The notes under the pieces: model-generated
Told to the model about the DNA's origin: nothing
Seen by the model: the letters and a program-made list of their open reading frames with translations, nothing else
Databases searched by the model: none
Shown here: positions 1 to 6,932 of the stretch, one piece after another
Layout of the letters: every line of letters begins with the position of its first letter
How positions within the stretch are numbered: the stretch's first letter is position 1
Assembly (NCBI GenBank): GCA_003131925.1
Contig: PKWC01000125.1
Coordinates: 10,086-23,388, forward strand
Length of the DNA stretch: 13,303 nt
Source: Alphaproteobacteria bacterium
GTDB lineage: Bacteria > Pseudomonadota > Alphaproteobacteria > Micropepsales > Micropepsaceae
Direction of reading: 5' to 3'
Translations under genes and position numbers: made by a program

Positions 1-638
1 GAGCCGACGATCCGTCCTTCGGCAATGATCGCCATACGAGGGCAGAGATCGGCAATGTCGTCGACGATATGCGTGGAGAGGATGACGACGATCTGTTCGC
101 CTACATCCGAGAGCAGATTGAGGAAACGATTGCGCTCTTCCGGATCAAGACCCGCCGTCGGTTCGTCGACGATCAAAAGCGACGGACGGCCGATTAGTGC
201 TTGCGCGATGCCGAAGCGCTGGCGCATTCCGCCAGAGAACCCGGCAATGGCCTTCCCGCGCACGTTCCAGAGATTGACCTGATTGAGCAGCGCCTCAACC
301 GTTTCGCGCCGCTCGCTTCGGCTCGTCACGCCCTTGAGGACCGCCATGTGCTCCAGCATGTCGTAGGCGCTGACGCGGGGATAGACACCGAAATCCTGCG
401 GGAGATAGCCCAGCACCCGGCGCAGGCGTTCGAGCTCGCTGATGACGTCGATGTCGCCGAAGCGGATCGTGCCATCGGTGGGCGTCTGGAGCGTCGCTAT
501 GGACCGCATAAGGGTCGACTTGCCCGCGCCGTTCGGACCCAGCAGGCCGAACATGCCGACCGGTACGTCCAGGTCGAGGGAGTTCAGCGCACGCACGCCC
601 CCTGGATAGACATGACTCAGGTTCCGGATGGAAAGCAT
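1..638 (-). CDS. ABC transporter ATP-binding protein (3' end outside window)
   Basis: This is the nucleotide-binding subunit of an ABC transporter, probably of the ABC-2 or CcmA-like export class, powering a membrane partner that should lie left of the window. The visible 212 residues hold a complete set of ATPase motifs: Walker A GPNGAGKST at 34-42, Q-loop Gln81, signature FSGGMRQR at 134-141, Walker B LLIVDEP at 154-160 with catalytic Glu159, D-loop AGLD at 162-165 and H-loop His190. The coding frame runs off at base 1. The ATG at 638 is the only in-frame start that gives a normal N-terminus (MLSIRNLSHVYPGG). No strong Shine-Dalgarno precedes it. It lies 30 bp after the stop of the AraC-type gene on the same strand, so co-transcription is likely. 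A candidate operator ends 54 nt upstream of the start codon. The substrate cannot be told from the sequence. Confidence 0.9.
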   Translation of the reverse strand, partial: MLSIRNLSHVYPGGVRALNSLDLDVPVGMFGLLGPNGAGKSTLMRSIATLQTPTDGTIRFGDIDVISELERLRRVLGYLPQDFGVYPRVSAYDMLEHMAVLKGVTSRSERRETVEALLNQVNLWNVRGKAIAGFSGGMRQRFGIAQALIGRPSLLIVDEPTAGLDPEERNRFLNLLSDVGEQIVVILSTHIVDDIADLCPRMAIIAEGRIVG

Positions 639-668
639 GACATGCAGGACATGTTCTTTGCGTGCGGT

Positions 669-1508
669 TTAGTTAATCCGGGCAGGCGACAGCGGTATAG
701 AACGATTGTGCGCAATGACGTTGAGCCACGCGTTGGGCGTCAATCCAAACGCCTTCCTGAAATGCCGGACGAAATGGCTCTGATCCGAGAAGCCGTTGGC
801 AGCGGCGGCGTCGGCGCTCGCATGGCCTTCCAACATCATGCGGCGCGCCTGATCCAGTCGGCGCAGGATCAGGTACCGGTGCGGACTGGTGCCGAACGTT
901 GCACGAAAATCCCTCGACAATTGCCATCGGTCATGATGCGTGACGCGTTCCAACTCATTGAGCGAGAAGCTCCGCGCAAGATGGGATTCAATGTAGGCAC
1001 GCGCGCGCAGGGCCGCTCCGTGGTTTACAATCTTTCCCGACATGGACGCGCCCGAAACGGCCAACAGCGCGATGGCCAGATCGTAGAGCGCGTCCTGGTA
1101 CGCAAGCCCGGTCAGCGGCCGGTCATAGTCTTCCAGCAGCGCGCAAATCGCGCGGGCAAGGCGAGGGTCATTGGAGACGGCGCCCTGTACAAACGGCAAC
1201 GGTCTTCCGCCCAGAACGCCCTGAATGTCGGCGGGTGCGATATAGGCCGTACGATACCGAAAAGGGGCGTCATCACCGGCACGCCCGTCGTGGAGCTCAT
1301 CGGGATGCAAGACGACAAGCTGGCCTGGCAGGGAATATCGCGTGACGCCTCGGTAGTCGAAGCTCTGCACACCCTTAAGGGTTATTCCTATGGCGTATGT
1401 ATCGTGCCGATGCGGGGCATAGGCCACACCCGAAAAGCAGGCTTCGATACGGTCGACATCACCAGGCGCTCGAACAAGCCAGCCTTTGTTTCCAGCAGCT
1501 AATCTCAC
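669..1508 (-). CDS. AraC-family transcriptional regulator
   Basis: A 279-residue regulator with the usual two-domain AraC layout. Residues about 15-110 form a cupin-like effector domain, with histidines at 33, 35, 68 and 73 and a proline-glycine turn (LPGQLVVLHP) typical of AraC_binding domains. Residues about 165-265 form the double helix-turn-helix DNA-binding domain, with the second-helix signature around NGFSDQSHFVRHFRKAFG at 238-255 followed by LTP. The start given is GTG at 1508. An in-frame TTG at 1538, ten codons upstream, has a better ribosome site (GAGGA six bases before it) and is a fair alternative. The gene lies just upstream of the ABC ATPase on the same strand and diverges from a decayed membrane gene. 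Its last codons (HNRSIP) contain one copy of a 20-bp repeat that recurs upstream of the divergent gene. Regulation of the ABC gene and autoregulation are inferred. The effector is unknown. Confidence 0.92.
   Translation of the reverse strand: MRLAAGNKGWLVRAPGDVDRIEACFSGVAYAPHRHDTYAIGITLKGVQSFDYRGVTRYSLPGQLVVLHPDELHDGRAGDDAPFRYRTAYIAPADIQGVLGGRPLPFVQGAVSNDPRLARAICALLEDYDRPLTGLAYQDALYDLAIALLAVSGASMSGKIVNHGAALRARAYIESHLARSFSLNELERVTHHDRWQLSRDFRATFGTSPHRYLILRRLDQARRMMLEGHASADAAAANGFSDQSHFVRHFRKAFGLTPNAWLNVIAHNRSIPLSPARIN
693..712 (-). promoter_or_regulatory. Candidate AraC operator, copy A
   Basis: Read on the minus strand this is CGCACAATCGTTCTATACCG, identical over 20 bases to the plus-strand copy at 1716-1735. 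It lies inside the 3' end of the AraC-type gene and ends 54 nt before the ATG of the ABC ATPase gene, pointing toward it. The position and orientation suit an activator site for the downstream gene. The identity is seen directly; binding by the neighbouring regulator is inference. Confidence 0.5.
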
Positions 1509-1715
1509 CGCGCGCGTTCTGCTTTGTTGGCAACGGTCAACCTATGTCCTCGTCTCTGACCATCGCGGGAATATCACCACATCCTATCGAAAAGGATGCG
1601 CCGTGTCTCAAGCAAAGCATGTTGGCGCGGAACGCCCTCGAAATTCAGTTTGCGAATCAAAGCCTTGCGATGCGTCAATCTGGGGAAAGAACATGGCGCG
1701 GGCCAACTCGGGGGC

Positions 1716-1735
1716 CGCACAATCGTTCTATACCG
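1716..1735 (+). promoter_or_regulatory. Candidate AraC operator, copy B
   Basis: This is the plus-strand copy of the 20-base motif CGCACAATCGTTCTATACCG. It ends 28 nt before the ATG at 1764 and so has the same orientation to its downstream start as copy A has to the ABC gene. It also lies in the gap upstream of the divergent regulator gene, where autoregulation could act. The identity stops abruptly at both ends apart from a shifted CTG, so it is not part of a longer duplicated stretch. Confidence 0.5.
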
Positions 1736-1763
1736 ACTGAGGGCTGCGGCCCACATTAGCCGT

Positions 1764-2117
1764 ATGTCTTCACAAACCATCTATGCGGCAGAACCGGCGA
1801 AGGGTTGGCTGCCTTGGGGCGCTCTCGTTCCCTTCCTCGGCATCGCGTTCGTTGCGATGACCGTAGTCAGCTTAACCGCCGTGCTGGAGCAACGGAACGC
1901 GCGAACCGGCTGGCGCCGAACTGCTCGGCGGCACGAAATGGATTTCCCGGATGAATATACGTGGCGACCCAAGAGCAGGCAGCACAGCCGTCAGTTGACC
2001 CCATCGCGCCGCTACTGCGCCGCCTTCGCATTGATTGGGCAAGCAACACACAGGCAGCTTGCTTTTTTTTGCTTCACGCAGGATCGCTGGGTCTTTGCTG
2101 GGGGAATAAATTCATAG
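1764..2117 (+). pseudogene. Decayed N-terminal fragment of a membrane protein
   Basis: The frame opens with a convincing membrane-protein N-terminus: a short polar head, then WLPWGALVPFLGIAFVAM and further hydrophobic residues, one membrane segment at about 15-41. The WLPWG-type start resembles N-termini of alphaproteobacterial CPBP intramembrane proteases, but this is recalled family likeness, not a search result. After about residue 43 the frame turns into Arg-rich, low-plausibility sequence, and an intrinsic terminator lies before its stop codon. No CPBP motif (EExxxR) or other continuation is visible in the other forward frames. It is best read as a truncated or rearranged remnant. It has no clear ribosome site and may still be transcribed from the operator just upstream. 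A genuine short one-pass membrane protein is the alternative. Confidence 0.35.
2039..2070 (+). terminator. Rho-independent terminator
   Basis: A perfect 6-bp stem, GCAAGC (2039-2044) and GCTTGC (2057-2062), encloses a 12-nt loop and is followed at once by eight T residues (2063-2070). It is oriented for rightward transcripts. It would end anything started near 1736-1764 and insulates the GloVer-repeat gene at 2219. Confidence 0.7.
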
Positions 2118-2218
2118 CCCAACACGTCAATTAAAGGTCGGTCATCATAAGCGGGCTCACCTCGTACCATGTGAGTCGGAGCGGGCATGTCGTGCATGAA
2201 CCCCTGAGAGAGAGAGCC

Positions 2219-3433
2219 ATGCGATCAAATCTCATGAGTATCGTGGTCAGAATCCTGGCGGTCGCCATGGCTCTTGGTGCCGTGATTGCCGCGCCTGCCG
2301 CAGGCGCGCCGAAACTCACCACGCTGCATCGCTTCACCGGCGGCAAGGATGGCGGAAACCCGCATGGCGGCCTTCTTCTCGAAGGGCGCGCGCTGTACGG
2401 CACGACCGAGACGGGCGGCGCCTCAGGGGCCGGCATCGTGTTCAAGATCGATCCGAGCACCGGCGGCGAAACGGTTCTCTATAGTTTCACCGGCGGTGCC
2501 GATGGCGGAACACCCACCGCCGGGCTGATCTATCATGACGGCACGTTCTACGGCACCACTTCGGCCGGCGGCACGTCGGGCGTCGGCACCGTGTTCGCGG
2601 TCAATGCCGCCACGGGCGCCGAGACGGTTCTGCACAGCTTCACGGGCTTCGCCGACGGGGATGTGCCCTTTGGCGGGCTGCTCTACCAGGGCGGCACGCT
2701 CTACGGAACGACGGAGTTTGGCGGAACCGACGGTTCGGGCACCGTATTCACGGTCGATCCCGTGACGGGCGCGGAGTCCGTGCTCTTCGTTTTCGGGCTC
2801 TATAGAGGCGATGGAAACATGCCTATGTCCGGACTGATTTACCAGGACGGCGTCCTCTATGGCACCACGCTCAATGGCGGATTTTCACCCGGAACGGGCC
2901 AGCTCACCGACAACGGAACGGTGTTCGCGGTGAATGCGAAGTCGGGAGCCGAGACGATCCTGTACAGCTTCGACGAGAACGGCGGGGAGGATGGGTTGAA
3001 CCCCTGGGCCGGGGTGATCTTCCGCGACGGCGCCCTCTACGGAACCACCTATTACGCCACAAATTACGAGGGCAACATTCATTACGGAACAGTCTTCAGG
3101 CTCGATCCCGCCACGGGAGTTGAAACGATCCTTTATGCCTTCAACGGGGGCGCCGATGGAGGATTTCCATTCGCGGGCGTTCTTTCCCATGGCGGCGATC
3201 TTTATGGAATCGGAAGCTTTTCCGGCCGGGGAAACTGTAGCGGCAGCGGCTGCGGCGTGGTCTTCAAGGTCGACCCCGCTACGCGAGTCGAGACAGTGCT
3301 ACACAGTTTCACCGGCAATGGCGATGGGGGAAACCCGGAAGCGGGACTGATCTACAACGACGGCGCGTTTTACGGCACAACATTCGACGGGGGAAAATCG
3401 GGGTTTGGTACGGTTTTCAAGCTCGTGCCGTGA
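2219..3433 (+). CDS. Secreted GloVer-repeat protein (seven repeats)
   Basis: A 404-residue exported protein of the choice-of-anchor tandem-repeat class (TIGR03803, Gloeobacter/Verrucomicrobia repeat). The ATG at 2219 is chosen because a purine-rich GAGAGAGAG lies just before it and it yields a clean signal peptide: basic start MRSNL, hydrophobic core, then APAAGA as a likely signal peptidase I site near residue 30. A GTG 16 codons upstream also keeps the frame open but adds a polar leader. The mature part is seven repeats of about 46-59 residues with the pattern (T/S)(V/I)L-x-x-F-x-G-x-x-DG-x-P-x-(A/G)GL(I/L)-x-x-(D/G)G-x-(L/F)YGTT-x-x-GG-x-x-x-GTVF-x-(V/I)(D/N)-x-x-(T/S)G-x-E. Repeats four to six carry small insertions. 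Seven such units suggest a closed beta-propeller. There is no catalytic motif, membrane anchor or sorting signal, and its job is unknown. Confidence 0.88.
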   Translation: MRSNLMSIVVRILAVAMALGAVIAAPAAGAPKLTTLHRFTGGKDGGNPHGGLLLEGRALYGTTETGGASGAGIVFKIDPSTGGETVLYSFTGGADGGTPTAGLIYHDGTFYGTTSAGGTSGVGTVFAVNAATGAETVLHSFTGFADGDVPFGGLLYQGGTLYGTTEFGGTDGSGTVFTVDPVTGAESVLFVFGLYRGDGNMPMSGLIYQDGVLYGTTLNGGFSPGTGQLTDNGTVFAVNAKSGAETILYSFDENGGEDGLNPWAGVIFRDGALYGTTYYATNYEGNIHYGTVFRLDPATGVETILYAFNGGADGGFPFAGVLSHGGDLYGIGSFSGRGNCSGSGCGVVFKVDPATRVETVLHSFTGNGDGGNPEAGLIYNDGAFYGTTFDGGKSGFGTVFKLVP

Positions 3434-3860
3434 CGGGCGAGATGGGTCGATGCCCGAGGGCAGTTGGGAGTATCTTGGGAGTAAGCGACCGTAAGCCATT
3501 GAAAGTGATGGTCCGCGAACTGCACTCTGTTGTCGCCAAGTGCCGTGATTTGCTACGTTTTTCGTCGAGTGCGGTGCGTTGACATCGTAGGGGTCACAGG
3601 TTCGATCCCTGTCGCGCCCACCATCTTTATTCCACTGACTGCAAAGGGAATATCTCGCCGCCCCACTGGGCGCTCACGATCTCCCAATTGAGCATGTCGC
3701 CCGTGTCGGGAGCGGATTTGAGATAAGCCAGAGCACACGAAGCGGGAACGACGATTTGTAAATTCCCAGCATGCCTACAATCCACAGTGAGAAGGTGCCG
3801 GAAGAGAGATGGTCATGGTCACGAAGGGACTGAAGCGAGCGTAAAGTGATGCGGAGGCCG
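3434..3860. other. Gene-free stretch around the tRNA scar
   Basis: This 427-bp gap between the GloVer-repeat gene and dusB holds a tRNA-Val 3' half at 3574-3623 and otherwise no supported gene. A weak CGGGC/GCCCG stem follows the GloVer stop without a T run. On the minus strand an open frame without an ATG spans 3627-3812, and its C-terminal part (DTGDMLNWEIVSAQWGGEIF) has protein-like composition, but no family is recognised. Confidence 0.6.
3574..3623 (+). pseudogene. 3' half of tRNA-Val(GAC), probable attachment-site scar
   Basis: The sequence folds as the 3' portion of a tRNA. The anticodon stem at 3574-3578 and 3586-3590 has four of five pairs, one of them G-U. The loop TTGACAT at 3579-3585 has anticodon GAC at 3581-3583. 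A five-base variable loop GGGTC follows, then a perfect T-stem ACAGG/CCTGT around TTCGATC. The acceptor 3' strand CGCGCCC, discriminator A and encoded CCA close it. The matching 5' acceptor (GGGCGCG) and D-arm are absent upstream, so this is not a working tRNA gene. A 3' tRNA fragment beginning near the anticodon loop is the usual duplicate left at the far end of an element integrated by a tyrosine recombinase. A decayed tRNA gene is the alternative. Confidence 0.8.
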
Positions 3861-4928
3861 TCAGCTCGCGAACGCAGCTGCGCCGCTATTTTGGAACCCA
3901 GCGCCTGCCCAGTACGCTTTCAGACCGTCCATGACTTCCTGTGGCGTTTCAAGCCTGCACAGGTGCGAGCGCGCGGCACGGCGCGCGATATCGGAGATCC
4001 ATGCAGAGCTTTCGAGATACCAGCCAAGATGCTTGCGAAACACGCGCAGCCCAAGAGCGACGCCGTAGAAGCGCAGGCTATCCTCGAAATGCTCGAGCGC
4101 GATCAGCAACCGTTCCATGGGCCCAGGCTCCAGTAACGGCAGTTGCGTTTGCAGTGCGCGGTCGATGGCCGGTGCAATCCACGGCCGTCCGCAACAGGCA
4201 CGGCCGATCATGACGGCGTCCGCGCCGGATTCCGCGAGCGCTAATCTTGCCGTGCTGGCATCGACGATGTCGCCATTGACGATCACCGGTACCGTCACTG
4301 CCGCTTTAACGGCCGCCACTGCCCGCCAATCCGCTTTTCCTTTATAGAACTGCTGCCGCGTTCGGCCATGAACGGTAATCGCCTTGACGCCGGCGCGTTC
4401 GGCGCGCGCGGCAAGCTCAGGCGCATTCATGGTGGCGCAGTCCCAGCCCAGACGCATTTTCAGCGTCACCGGCCGGGAGGTCGCGTTGATGGCGGCTGCA
4501 ATCAGACGCTCTGCCAAATCCAGATCGCGCATCAAGGCGGAGCCGCACAGCGCACCTGTCACTTCCTTGGCGGGGCAACCCATATTGAGATCGATGATGT
4601 GCGCACCCGCGGCTTCAGCCATCGCCGCGCTCTGCGCGATCCAGCGGACATCGCGTCCGACAAGCTGGATAACCATCAGCGGAAGGCCGTCACCCACGGC
4701 AGCCCGGCGCACGACGTCGGGCCGGCCTCGCGCAAACGCATCGCAAGCCACCATTTCCGTCGCGACATAGGCGGCGCCCAGCCGGGAGGCCGCGCGCCGA
4801 TATGGCAGATCGGAGATTCCGGTCATGGGCGCGGTCAGCACGCGACCGCGTACGCCAACATCGCCGATCACAATGTGTGCGGGGGAGAGATCCTGCAACG
4901 GTTTCTTGTCGGGTAGCATCTGCGTCAC
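3861..4928 (-). CDS. dusB: tRNA-dihydrouridine synthase, DusB/NifR3 type
   Basis: A flavoenzyme that reduces specific uridines in tRNA to dihydrouridine, using FMN and NADPH in the cytoplasm. At 355 residues it has a normal length for the family. The TIM-barrel motifs are in order: APMTGISDLPYRR at 33-45, the catalytic-cysteine motif NMGCP at 115-119 (Cys118), KMRLGWD at 157-163, VHGRTRQQFYKG at 186-197, VNGDI at 217-221 and the FMN-phosphate loop IGRACCGRPW at 241-250. The start is GTG at 4928, which overlaps the uup stop as GTGA and has GAAGG six bases upstream; an ATG three codons later (4919) is possible. Family members in many alphaproteobacteria sit beside ntrBC, but here the partner is uup, a translationally coupled pair that may be linked through ribosome and tRNA function. 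Confidence 0.93.
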   Translation of the reverse strand: MTQMLPDKKPLQDLSPAHIVIGDVGVRGRVLTAPMTGISDLPYRRAASRLGAAYVATEMVACDAFARGRPDVVRRAAVGDGLPLMVIQLVGRDVRWIAQSAAMAEAAGAHIIDLNMGCPAKEVTGALCGSALMRDLDLAERLIAAAINATSRPVTLKMRLGWDCATMNAPELAARAERAGVKAITVHGRTRQQFYKGKADWRAVAAVKAAVTVPVIVNGDIVDASTARLALAESGADAVMIGRACCGRPWIAPAIDRALQTQLPLLEPGPMERLLIALEHFEDSLRFYGVALGLRVFRKHLGWYLESSAWISDIARRAARSHLCRLETPQEVMDGLKAYWAGAGFQNSGAAAFAS

Positions 4929-6733
4929 GCTGCGCCTTCGATTTCGCTGCGAAGTATTTTCAGTGCGATCCAGCGGTCCTCACGCTCTGTCAACAATTTC
5001 TGGGCTTCGGCCAATTGCACTGTCAATGCCGAAAAGCGCGAAGGCTGTCGCAGGAACAGGCCGTTGTCCGAGAGGTCGTTCTGAAGACTCGCGATTTCGC
5101 TTTCAAATTGGGCAATCTGTGCCGGCAATTCCTTGAGGGCGTGCTTGTCCTTGAAGCTAAGCCGGCGCCTTATGGTCATAGTTGACACCGCGGAGGGATG
5201 TTCTATCGTGCGGCATTGCGGTTTCCGCACCGGTTTCGCCGTCATACCTTCGCCGCGCTGGGCGATCATGTCGCTGTAGCCGCCGGCATATTCCACGAAC
5301 CGTCCTTCCCCTTCGTACATAAGTATCGTGGCCACGGTGCGATCCAGAAAATCGCGATCGTGGCTGACGATCACAATTGTGCCCGGATAGTCTGCGATCA
5401 TCTCTTGCAGGAGATCGAGCGTTTCGAGATCGAGATCGTTGGTCGGTTCATCCAACACCAGAAGATTGGATGGCGTCGCCAGAGCGCGTGCCAGCTGCAG
5501 CCGCGCACGCTCGCCGCCCGAGAGTACCCGCATTGGCGTCCGCGCCTGCTCCGGTGTGAACAGAAAATCTTTCATATAGCTGACAACATGGCGCGATCGG
5601 CCGGAGATCGTTACCGTATTGCCCTGGCCTTCGGTCATCACCTCTGCGACCGTCGCATCAGGAAGCAATTCGCGTCGGTCCTGATCCAGCGCGGCGATAT
5701 TCACATTGGCGCCGATTCTGATTATGCCGCTATCCGGTGCAAGTCTTCCCGTGAGAAGATTTACCAGCGTTGTTTTGCCGGCGCCGTTCGGGCCGACGAT
5801 GCCAACTCTATCCCCCCGCAAGATGCGAACCGAAAAATCGCGCACGATGCACCGGCCGTTATAGGCTTTCGAAGCCTGTTTCGCTTCGAGCACCAGCGTG
5901 CCAGAGACATCGCCTTCGCTGGCTTTTAGCCTGACGTCGCCGGTTGCTTGACGTTGCTCCCGCCTTTGTTGCCGCAATTGTTCCAGACCGGCCAAGCGGC
6001 CCTGATTTCTCTTGCGACGCCCGCTTACGCCGTGACGCACCCAATCAAGTTCTGCCGCGATTTTACGATCGAGCTTATGACGTTCGATTTCCTCCTGTTC
6101 CAGCAATTCGTCGCGGCATGCTTCAAATTTCGAGAAGCCCCAATCAAACCGCCGTGTTTTCCCGCGATCCAGCCACAGCGTGCCAGTCGAGAGCTGTGTC
6201 AAAAAACGCCGGTCATGGCTTATCAGCACAAGTGCGGAGCGCATCGTGGCCAACTCGTTTTCCAGCCATTCGATCGCCGGCAAGTCCAGGTGATTGGTTG
6301 GCTCGTCGAGCAAGAGTATATCCGGAGACGGCGCCAGCACCCGAACCAGCGCCGCGCGGCGCGCCTCGCCGCCGGATATCTGCGCGACATTCTCGTCGCC
6401 CGTCAGCCCAAGCGCGTTCAGTAGATAGGTAACCCGATGAGCATCGTCGCTCGGACCGAGGCCCGCGCGCGCGTAATCACCTGCCGTCGCGTATCCGGAA
6501 AAATCCGGTTCCTGCGGCAGATAGCGGATCGTGATTCCCCGCTGTGCGAACCGCTCGCCGGAGTCTGGCTCTATCAACCCGGCAGCGAGCTTCAGCAGGG
6601 TTGATTTACCCGAGCCGTTTCGCCCAACCAGACATAGACGTTCGCTTTCTTCGACGTGAAGCTCCGCTCCATCCAGAAGTGGCGTGCCGCCATAACTGAG
6701 GCGAATATCCTGAAGGGTCAGAAGCGGCGCCAT
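4925..6733 (-). CDS. uup: ABC-F ATPase, Uup-like
   Basis: A soluble two-domain ABC-F protein of 602 residues with no membrane segments. Members act on the ribosome or on DNA structures rather than in transport. The first ATPase has Walker A GRNGSGKST at 37-45, signature SGGEARR at 120-126, Walker B LLLDEPTNHLDL with Glu144, and SHD at 172-174. The second has GPNGAGKTT at 314-322, LSGGERARL at 404-412, LLVLDEPTNDLDL with Glu429, and SHD at 457-459. The charged linker between them (about 190-290) is the ABC-F interdomain tether. Residues about 520-602 are a Lys/Glu/Gln-rich coiled-coil tail of the kind that marks Uup. The ATG at 6733 has AAGG seven bases upstream. The gene leads a two-gene unit with dusB, whose start it overlaps, and diverges from the GST gene. 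EttA or another ABC-F subgroup is less likely because of the C-terminal tail. Confidence 0.92.
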   Translation of the reverse strand: MAPLLTLQDIRLSYGGTPLLDGAELHVEESERLCLVGRNGSGKSTLLKLAAGLIEPDSGERFAQRGITIRYLPQEPDFSGYATAGDYARAGLGPSDDAHRVTYLLNALGLTGDENVAQISGGEARRAALVRVLAPSPDILLLDEPTNHLDLPAIEWLENELATMRSALVLISHDRRFLTQLSTGTLWLDRGKTRRFDWGFSKFEACRDELLEQEEIERHKLDRKIAAELDWVRHGVSGRRKRNQGRLAGLEQLRQQRREQRQATGDVRLKASEGDVSGTLVLEAKQASKAYNGRCIVRDFSVRILRGDRVGIVGPNGAGKTTLVNLLTGRLAPDSGIIRIGANVNIAALDQDRRELLPDATVAEVMTEGQGNTVTISGRSRHVVSYMKDFLFTPEQARTPMRVLSGGERARLQLARALATPSNLLVLDEPTNDLDLETLDLLQEMIADYPGTIVIVSHDRDFLDRTVATILMYEGEGRFVEYAGGYSDMIAQRGEGMTAKPVRKPQCRTIEHPSAVSTMTIRRRLSFKDKHALKELPAQIAQFESEIASLQNDLSDNGLFLRQPSRFSALTVQLAEAQKLLTEREDRWIALKILRSEIEGAA

Positions 6734-6847
6734 GTCGTTGCCTTAGCATTGTCAGTCACAATTGGCGCGCCCGAATTCGTGGGATCGGCGCACTCACAAG
6801 GCGTCAGACACCGCTTTTCGGTTATCGCGATTGCGTCATATCGAGAA

Positions 6848-6875
6848 TTGCGACGAGAACCAGTGCGATGATAAT
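6848..6875 (+). promoter_or_regulatory. Possible sigma-70 promoter of the GST gene
   Basis: TTGCGA (6848-6853) and GATAAT (6870-6875) are separated by 16 bases in the 199-bp gap between the divergent uup and GST genes. They match four of six and five of six consensus bases. Transcription would start near 6882, about 50 nt before the GST start codon. This is a pattern match only. Confidence 0.35.
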
Positions 6876-6932
6876 CGAGATGGAAGTCTCGCTCACGCCA
6901 GCCGATGATTTTGGACAGAGAGGAGCCTCACG

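Noticed and set aside
201..1502. 433-codon plus-strand open frame
   Set aside because: It lies antisense to the ABC ATPase and AraC genes, both of which show full family motifs; its own translation is Arg/Gln-rich and matches nothing I recognise.
3434..3470. Terminator after the GloVer-repeat gene
   Set aside because: Only a five-bp CGGGC/GCCCG stem with a long loop and no T run is present.
3574..3623. Functional tRNA gene
   Set aside because: The D-arm and 5' acceptor strand are absent upstream, so a full cloverleaf cannot form.
3553..3738. 61-codon minus-strand frame containing GATGIEPVTPTMST
   Set aside because: That peptide is the antisense reading of the tRNA-Val fragment, a known source of spurious protein predictions.
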